This document shows positions 1 to 4,492 of a DNA stretch of 6,402 bases, in pieces; the stretch's first letter is position 1; each line of letters begins with the position of its first letter. Source of the DNA: Verrucomicrobiales bacterium (GTDB lineage Bacteria; Verrucomicrobiota; Verrucomicrobiia; Limisphaerales; UBA1100). The position numbers were made by a program, and so were the translations under genes. The notes beneath the pieces are model-generated. The model saw only the letters and a program-made list of their open reading frames with translations. It was not told where the DNA came from and ran no database searches. The stretch covers positions 8,559 through 14,960 of the forward strand of contig PBFV01000017.1 of the NCBI GenBank assembly GCA_002718935.1, given 5' to 3'.

Positions 1-34
1 CATGACACGCCTGCACCCTATAAACACCGCGTGA
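1..34 (+). CDS. 3' tail of an upstream gene (partial, unidentified)
   Basis: Frame 2 is open from the left edge and stops at TGA 32-34, giving a ten-residue tail ending in ...HPINTA. The stop overlaps the GTG start of queE as GTGA (31-34), the same tight arrangement seen at later junctions in this block, so a real upstream gene in the same operon is plausible. Ten residues are too few to identify a family. Queuosine-pathway neighbours such as queC or queD would be natural candidates, but nothing in the sequence confirms that. An ATG at position 2 is in this frame but would give only a ten-residue peptide, so it is more likely internal to a longer gene. Confidence 0.35.
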   Translation, partial: MTRLHPINTA

Positions 35-741
35 GCGGCACGCTGCGCGTCCATGAAATTTACCTCAGCCTGCAGGGGGAAAGCACCTTTGCAGGGTTGC
101 CATGCGTGTTCATCCGGCTCACCGGCTGTGACTTGCGCTGCTCGTATTGCGACACCGCCTACGCCTTCATCGGCGGTGATACGATTTCGATGGAGTCAAT
201 TCTTGAGCAAGTCGATAGGCTCGCGGAGGGTTATCCCGAGCCGCCGCTGGTGGAATTGACCGGTGGCGAGCCGTTGCTGCAAAAGGAAACCCCCGCCCTG
301 CTCACCGCCCTGTGCGATCGGGGCTTCACTGTGCTGTTGGAAACCAGCGGCGCTCATGACATCAGCGTGGTGGATCCCCGCGTGCATCGCATCGTGGACT
401 TCAAATGCCCCAGCAGCGGTGAGTGCGAAAAAAATCTCGCCGAAAACATCGCCAACCTCCGCGCCACCGACGAGGTGAAATGTGTGATCGGCACGCGCGA
501 AGATTATGCCTGGGCCAAGGATCAACTCCATCAACTCTTCGGTAAATGCGAGGTGCTCTTTTCATGGGTGAACCCGCTCGCGGGCGATCAGGCCAGCGAC
601 GTGCTCAAGCACGTGCCCGCCGATCACACGCCCCTTTCCCGCCGCGAACTGGCCGAAGCCATCACCGCCGACCGCCTGCCCGTACGCTTTCAGCTTCAGC
701 AACACAAACATATTTGGCCCGTGGACCAAAAAGGCGTTTGA
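31..741 (+). CDS. queE: 7-carboxy-7-deazaguanine synthase (QueE), radical SAM enzyme
   Basis: QueE converts 6-carboxy-5,6,7,8-tetrahydropterin to 7-carboxy-7-deazaguanine using SAM, Mg2+ and a [4Fe-4S] cluster. This is a cytosolic step in making preQ0/queuosine for tRNA wobble modification. The 236-residue protein is a typical length. It starts with the family's VHEIYLSLQGES-type N-terminus (about 7-18). The radical-SAM cysteines follow as C33-x3-C37-x2-C40, then TGGEP at 77-81 (SAM binding), ETSG at 104-107, DFKCPSSGE at 123-131 and the C-terminal QQHKHIWP segment ending at 230. All expected motifs are intact. The GTG at 31 is chosen because the conserved region begins six residues later; no Shine-Dalgarno is visible, and the start overlaps the preceding stop as GTGA. 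The stop at 739-741 shares its last base with the next ATG, indicating translational coupling. Identification is confident; only the exact start is uncertain, since the frame stays open to the window edge. Confidence 0.96.
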   Translation: MSGTLRVHEIYLSLQGESTFAGLPCVFIRLTGCDLRCSYCDTAYAFIGGDTISMESILEQVDRLAEGYPEPPLVELTGGEPLLQKETPALLTALCDRGFTVLLETSGAHDISVVDPRVHRIVDFKCPSSGECEKNLAENIANLRATDEVKCVIGTREDYAWAKDQLHQLFGKCEVLFSWVNPLAGDQASDVLKHVPADHTPLSRRELAEAITADRLPVRFQLQQHKHIWPVDQKGV

Positions 742-2045
742 TGAATCCGCACCTCAAGCTGCTGCAGCAATACGAAAGCCGCAACGTCACGCACCTTGCG
801 GATGACGGCTCGTGGCCGATTGTCTGGGAGCACGCAAAGGGTGTACACGTTTGGGATACGGACGGCAAAAAGTATCTCGACCTCACCGGCGCCTTTGCCG
901 TGGCCGCCACCGGCCATGCCAACCCGCGCGTCACCAAGGCCGGGCAGGCGCAACTCGCCAAGCTGCCGCACGCGATGGGCGATGTGCATCCGCACCCTCT
1001 CAAGGGTCAGCTCGCGCGCGAACTTTCCAAGCTCACCTTCGAGCGTTGGGCGCGCACGGAATTTCGCCATGTGCAGAACCGCTGCCTGCCGCACGAAATA
1101 CCGCCGCGCCGCGGCAAAACCATTTTTTGCAACTCCGGCTTTGAGGCCGTCGAGGCTGCGTTGAAGACCGCCCACCTCGCCACCGGCAAACCCGGCGTGA
1201 TCGCCCTTGAAGGCGCTTATCACGGCCTCGGTTACGGCGCCCTCAGCACCACGCATCGCCAGCTGTTTCACGGTCCGTTTAAAAAACAACTCGGCAAGTT
1301 CGGCCACTTTGCCCCCTTCCCTGTGGATGAACACGCCATCGACACTACCGTGGCACACGTCCAAAAACTCTTTAAGAAACAAGCCATCGGCGCCGTGCTG
1401 GTGGAACCCATCCAGGGCCGCGCGGGCATCAGGGAAGTGCCATTGAAACTCATGGAGCACCTCAGCGCCCTGTGTGAGGAACATCATGCGCTGCTGATCT
1501 TTGATGAAATCTACACCGGCTTCGGCCGCACCGGCGAATGGTTCGCCACTGATGGCGGGTTGTTCTATCCGGACCTCATTTGCCTAGGCAAAGCGCTCAC
1601 CAACGGCTTCCCGCTCAGCGCCTGCGTAGGCCGCGCCACGGTGATGGACCGCGCGTGGCCCGCCAGCGAAGGCGAAGCCATCCACACCAGCACCTACCTC
1701 GGCCACCCCGTCGGCTGCGCGATGGCGTTGGCGCAACTCAAGGAGTTGAAGGAAAAGAAACTCATCACCCACGCGCGGCGGCTAGGGAAGAAATTCAAAA
1801 CCATGTGCAACCGCATCAGCATCCCCGGTGCGCGTTATATCGGCCGCGGTTTGATGGCCGGCCTGGCGTTTGATGAAGGCGAAGGACCGCGCGTCATGTC
1901 CGCCGTGAAGGAAATGCTGCAGCGCGGCTACATTCTGCTGCCCTCGGGCGAGCACGGCAACGTAATCACCTTTTCACCGCCCTTGACGATTACGGAAAAA
2001 CAACTCGAGCGCGCGCTGGTGGCACTGCAGAAAGTGATGGCATGA
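741..2045 (+). CDS. class III PLP-dependent aminotransferase, substrate unknown
   Basis: This is a fold-type I, class III (ornithine/GABA/acetylornithine-like) aminotransferase of 434 residues, the usual family length. Visible landmarks are NSGFEAVEAALK at about 131-142 (PLP phosphate region), YHGLGYGALS at 160-169, VEPIQGRAG at 221-229, the PLP-ring Asp255 in LIFDEIYTGFGRTG, the Schiff-base Lys284 in LGKALTNGFP, and HTSTYLGHPVGCA at 315-327, whose Thr contacts the cofactor phosphate in this family. All catalytic positions are present, so it should be active. The amino donor and acceptor cannot be told from sequence alone. The ATG at 741 is preferred because it overlaps the queE stop as TGATG and because the conserved N-terminal region begins soon after. 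The frame is open upstream to 546, but those residues look like an out-of-frame reading of queE. About 20 residues (roughly 105-124) appear inserted before the KTIFCNSG strand compared with typical relatives. The 3' end overlaps rsmA as ATGA. Confidence 0.93.
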   Translation: MNPHLKLLQQYESRNVTHLADDGSWPIVWEHAKGVHVWDTDGKKYLDLTGAFAVAATGHANPRVTKAGQAQLAKLPHAMGDVHPHPLKGQLARELSKLTFERWARTEFRHVQNRCLPHEIPPRRGKTIFCNSGFEAVEAALKTAHLATGKPGVIALEGAYHGLGYGALSTTHRQLFHGPFKKQLGKFGHFAPFPVDEHAIDTTVAHVQKLFKKQAIGAVLVEPIQGRAGIREVPLKLMEHLSALCEEHHALLIFDEIYTGFGRTGEWFATDGGLFYPDLICLGKALTNGFPLSACVGRATVMDRAWPASEGEAIHTSTYLGHPVGCAMALAQLKELKEKKLITHARRLGKKFKTMCNRISIPGARYIGRGLMAGLAFDEGEGPRVMSAVKEMLQRGYILLPSGEHGNVITFSPPLTITEKQLERALVALQKVMA

Positions 2046-2869
2046 ACCCCAGCGAAATGCGCAGCACGCTCGATGAGGAATCCGTGCGCCTCTCTAAGGC
2101 GCTCGGGCAAAACCTGTTACACGACCAAAACATACTGCGTCGCATTGCCAAGGCAGCCGACCTGCAACCGGCCGATCAAGCGCTGGAGATTGGCCCCGGC
2201 CTCGGCAGCCTCACTGAGCATCTGTTGGCAGCAGTCAACGAACTCACTGCCATCGAGAAAGACAAACGGCTCCACGCTCATCTACGCGAAAAATTTACCG
2301 ATGACACAAAGCTGCGGCTCATCCATGCGGACGCGCTCAAGTATTTTCGGAACAAGGATGTTAATTGGAGCGGGTGGAAGCTGGTGTCCAATCTGCCGTA
2401 CAATGTTGCCTCGCCGTTGCTGGTGGATCTCGCTGCCATGCCGCGCGGGCCGGAACGGCTGGTCGTCACCGTGCAATGGGAGGTCGGCCAACGACTTGCC
2501 GCCCAACACGCCACGCGCGAATACAGTAAACTCACCCTGCTTGTCGGCTGTCGTTATGAGGTGAAGGAAATGTTCAAGATTTCGCCGCACTGTTTCTTTC
2601 CTGAACCGCGCGTGGATTCTGCCTGCATCACTCTGGATCGTCGGCCCGAGCCGCTCTATCCCGATGCGCTGCATAAGCCCTTCACTACTGTCGTCAAACG
2701 CGCCTTCAGCCAACGCCGCAAGATGATGCGCAAAAATTTGAAGGGCGGTTGGCCGGACGAAAAACTGGATGCCGCCATGAGCGCCGTTGGGTTGGACTCA
2801 AAAATCCGTGCCGAAAAAGTAACACTCGAACAGTTCGTTGCTCTGACACTGAAATTGCATGATGAGTGA
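2042..2869 (+). CDS. rsmA: 16S rRNA (adenine-N6,N6)-dimethyltransferase RsmA/KsgA
   Basis: RsmA uses four SAM molecules to dimethylate two adjacent adenines (A1518 and A1519 in E. coli numbering) in the 3' terminal hairpin of 16S rRNA, a late 30S assembly checkpoint. The 275-residue protein shows LGQNLLHDQNI at 21-31, SAM motif I EIGPGLGSLT at 49-58, the acidic residue after strand 2 (E72), a DA pair at 97-98, the catalytic NLPYN at 117-121, FFPEPRVDSA at 185-194, and the RNA-binding FSQRRKMMRKNL at 222-233. The C-terminal helical domain ends normally with an RAEKVTLEQF-type motif (257-266). The usual QKEV segment reads Q-W-E-V at 145-148, a variation outside the catalytic motif. The start ATG overlaps the aminotransferase stop (ATGA 2042-2045), so translation is probably coupled; ATG at 2057 is a weaker alternative. 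The 3' end overlaps the Nudix gene by 11 bases. Assignment is firm. Confidence 0.96.
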   Translation: MNPSEMRSTLDEESVRLSKALGQNLLHDQNILRRIAKAADLQPADQALEIGPGLGSLTEHLLAAVNELTAIEKDKRLHAHLREKFTDDTKLRLIHADALKYFRNKDVNWSGWKLVSNLPYNVASPLLVDLAAMPRGPERLVVTVQWEVGQRLAAQHATREYSKLTLLVGCRYEVKEMFKISPHCFFPEPRVDSACITLDRRPEPLYPDALHKPFTTVVKRAFSQRRKMMRKNLKGGWPDEKLDAAMSAVGLDSKIRAEKVTLEQFVALTLKLHDE

Positions 2870-3359
2870 AGACATCTTTGACGTTGTCAATGAGCATGAC
2901 GAGGTGATCGACCAACAACCGCGTAGCGTGGTTCATGCGCAGGGATTGCGCCACCGGGCCGCTCATGTGTTGGTGTTTAATAGTGCTGGCGCGGCATTTC
3001 TTCAATTGCGCTCCCAGTCAAAAGATAATCATCCCGGCGTGTGGGACAACGCCTGCAGCGGTCATGTGGATGCTGGCGAAAGCTATGCCGTTGCTGCCGA
3101 GCGCGAGTTGATGGAGGAGATCGGTCTGCTCGTCGAGTCGCCTTTAGAGGAGCTCTACAAACTAGAAGCCTGCCCAGAAAACGGCATGGAATTTGTGACG
3201 GTATTTATGACCGAATCTGAAGGGCCTTTTGAATTAAATCCTGAGGAAATCGATGGCGGCCGCTGGATGACTCCCACCGACATCAAGACTGCCCTCCTAG
3301 CCGAGCCAAAAAAATACTCCCCCACATTCCGGATGATTTGGGAACAATTGTCCCCTTAA
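2859..3359 (+). CDS. Nudix hydrolase, YfcD / IPP-isomerase-like subgroup
   Basis: Nudix enzymes hydrolyse a nucleoside diphosphate linked to another group, or in the IDI branch isomerise isopentenyl diphosphate. A complete Nudix box G-x5-E-x7-REUxEExGU runs from G68 to L90 of the 166-residue protein (G68, E74, R82, E83, E86, E87, G89). The opening with DVVNEHDEVI, then LRHRAAHVLVF at about 30-40 and the segment PGVWDNACSGHVDAGES before the box, resembles the YfcD and plant IDI-like Nudix branch. In type I IPP isomerase the catalytic Cys lies directly before GH; here that position is Ser67 with a Cys one residue earlier, so I favour hydrolase over isomerase. The substrate is not predictable. 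The start is either ATG 2859 or the adjacent ATG 2862, both inside the end of rsmA, which implies coupling. It is the last gene of the left block, followed by an intrinsic terminator 30 bases after its stop. Confidence 0.9.
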   Translation: MMSEDIFDVVNEHDEVIDQQPRSVVHAQGLRHRAAHVLVFNSAGAAFLQLRSQSKDNHPGVWDNACSGHVDAGESYAVAAERELMEEIGLLVESPLEELYKLEACPENGMEFVTVFMTESEGPFELNPEEIDGGRWMTPTDIKTALLAEPKKYSPTFRMIWEQLSP

Positions 3360-3389
3360 AACAGGATTTCCAGCCTATTTTATTCCATT

Positions 3390-3416
3390 GAGCCAGTCAA
3401 TACTGGCTCTTTTTTT
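3390..3416 (+). terminator. Rho-independent terminator after the Nudix gene
   Basis: A perfect 8-base-pair stem, GAGCCAGT (3390-3397) with ACTGGCTC (3402-3409), closes a four-base loop CAAT and is followed at once by seven T residues (3410-3416). This is a textbook intrinsic terminator for + strand transcription, placed 30 bases after the Nudix stop. On the - strand the hairpin is followed by AATGGAATAAAATA, with no T-run, so it is directional. It separates the queE-to-Nudix block from the DAG-kinase-like block. Confidence 0.92.
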
Positions 3417-3469
3417 ATCGATTAACGGCCCAATGCTGTTTGGCGATAGAGTGGGTTCAGCAAAAGAGT

Positions 3470-4492
3470 ATGAACATTCTTCTCGCAATAAACGCCGCTG
3501 CCGGCACGGGTAACACACCCAAATTGGGCCAGAACATTGCCGAGATTCTGCGCAAGCGTCTGGGTAATGAGCATCACGTAAAGCTGCACCGGACCGAGGG
3601 GCATGAGGCCATACGGAATTCAGCGTGGGCATATACCCGCCGACATCCCGAAGATGCGGTCATCATCGCCGGTGGCGGAGGCGGCACATTACGAGCCGTA
3701 ATCGAAGGTGTGGGCATCGATAAACCCAGCCAAAACTTACGCCTTGGTGCTTTGCGAATGGGTTCAGGCAATGTCATCGCACGCCAATTGGGCATTGCCA
3801 AGGATCCAGTAGAAGGTGTGGAGGAACTCGCCACACAACTTCTAAACGAGACAATAGCTGAGTGTTGCGTAATTGGCTGTGATTTGATCGATGGCAACAA
3901 ACCAGCCGGCACAGTGCACGGGGCCACCCTAGGGGGCTTTGGCTTGTTTGGTCAGGTGCCAAAAGCGTTAGAGGAATATCACGCCAACTATCCGCGGCTG
4001 CACCACTTAACGGCCAAAAGCGCGGGAATTGAGCGATTGACGAATGTGGAGTACGGGCTGTGTCTGGCCGGTTTATGTGCTCGCGCAGCATTGAATCCAG
4101 AAACGCTTCCAGAAATTGAAGTGCAACAAAATGCACACACAGAATCTTTTCGCGTGCTTGCCGGAGCCCTGATGAATTTCCCACTAGGCGCGCTGCCGTT
4201 TCAGCCGGGTCTGGCGGTGGAGGACCCTGCCTTATCGCTCCATCTCATTCCCTACCACAGCCGACTGCAGGCGCTTAGCCTTGTGCCGCGTGCAAAAGCG
4301 TTGGCAAAGGAGGCAAAGATTTTCCGGATCACCGAAGATACTCCGGTGACCCTGCGGGTGGTTAACGGTGAGCGCATGCCTTTTTTTATTGATGAAGATC
4401 CACTGGAGGCCGCCCAACTGACCCTACGAATGGCGGGGGCACTACCGTTTATTCCCGGTAAAAATTACCAACCCAACCGAGTAAAACCATGA
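3470..4492 (+). CDS. diacylglycerol/sphingosine kinase-fold protein (DAGKc-like) with altered GGDGT motif
   Basis: Proteins of this fold phosphorylate lipid hydroxyls (diacylglycerol, sphingoid bases) with ATP, usually at the inner membrane face. The 340-residue chain opens with a NAAAGTGNT loop (8-16), corresponding to the N-P-x-A-G-x-G segment. It continues with VIIAGGGGGTLRAVIEG (64-80), in the position of the nucleotide-binding GGDGT signature, then MGSGNVIARQLGI (97-109), matching the G-T-G-N-D-x-A-R block, and GATLGGFGLFGQV (151-163) in the second lobe. Near the C-terminus VVNGERMPFFIDED (297-310) resembles the D-G-E region. The conserved Asp of GGDGT is Gly71 (codon 3680-3682), so activity is questionable. 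Length fits the family. ATG 3470 is chosen because NILLAIN, the first strand, starts there; a TTG at 3440 is in frame but adds ten unremarkable residues. The purine run AAAAGAG lies too close to ATG 3470 to be a good ribosome binding site. The gene overlaps the next one as ATGA. The lipid substrate is unknown. Confidence 0.82.
   Translation: MNILLAINAAAGTGNTPKLGQNIAEILRKRLGNEHHVKLHRTEGHEAIRNSAWAYTRRHPEDAVIIAGGGGGTLRAVIEGVGIDKPSQNLRLGALRMGSGNVIARQLGIAKDPVEGVEELATQLLNETIAECCVIGCDLIDGNKPAGTVHGATLGGFGLFGQVPKALEEYHANYPRLHHLTAKSAGIERLTNVEYGLCLAGLCARAALNPETLPEIEVQQNAHTESFRVLAGALMNFPLGALPFQPGLAVEDPALSLHLIPYHSRLQALSLVPRAKALAKEAKIFRITEDTPVTLRVVNGERMPFFIDEDPLEAAQLTLRMAGALPFIPGKNYQPNRVKP

Noticed and set aside
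1..30. preQ1 riboswitch upstream of queE
   Set aside because: Only 30 bases precede the gene, they appear to be coding, and no aptamer-like hairpin is present.
546..740. Upstream extension of the aminotransferase frame to ATG 546
   Set aside because: The extra 65 residues overlap queE, are Arg/Pro/Ser-rich like an off-frame reading, and precede the family's normal N-terminus; ATG 741 has the TGATG junction.
696..1487. 263-codon open frame on the - strand
   Set aside because: It lies opposite the well-supported aminotransferase, has no recognisable motif, and long antisense frames are expected in GC-rich genes.
2282..2713. 143-codon open frame on the - strand opposite rsmA
   Set aside because: Composition and position fit an antisense shadow of rsmA, with no family motif.
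3440..3469. TTG 3440 as the start of the DAG-kinase-like gene
   Set aside because: It has no ribosome-binding site and adds ten non-conserved residues before the first core strand; ATG 3470 is simpler, though 3440 is not excluded.
3417..3469. Promoter for the right block between the terminator and ATG 3470
   Set aside because: A promoter is expected here, but no -35/-10 pair with good spacing is visible (TTAACG with GATAGA is 15 bases apart and weak), so none is called.
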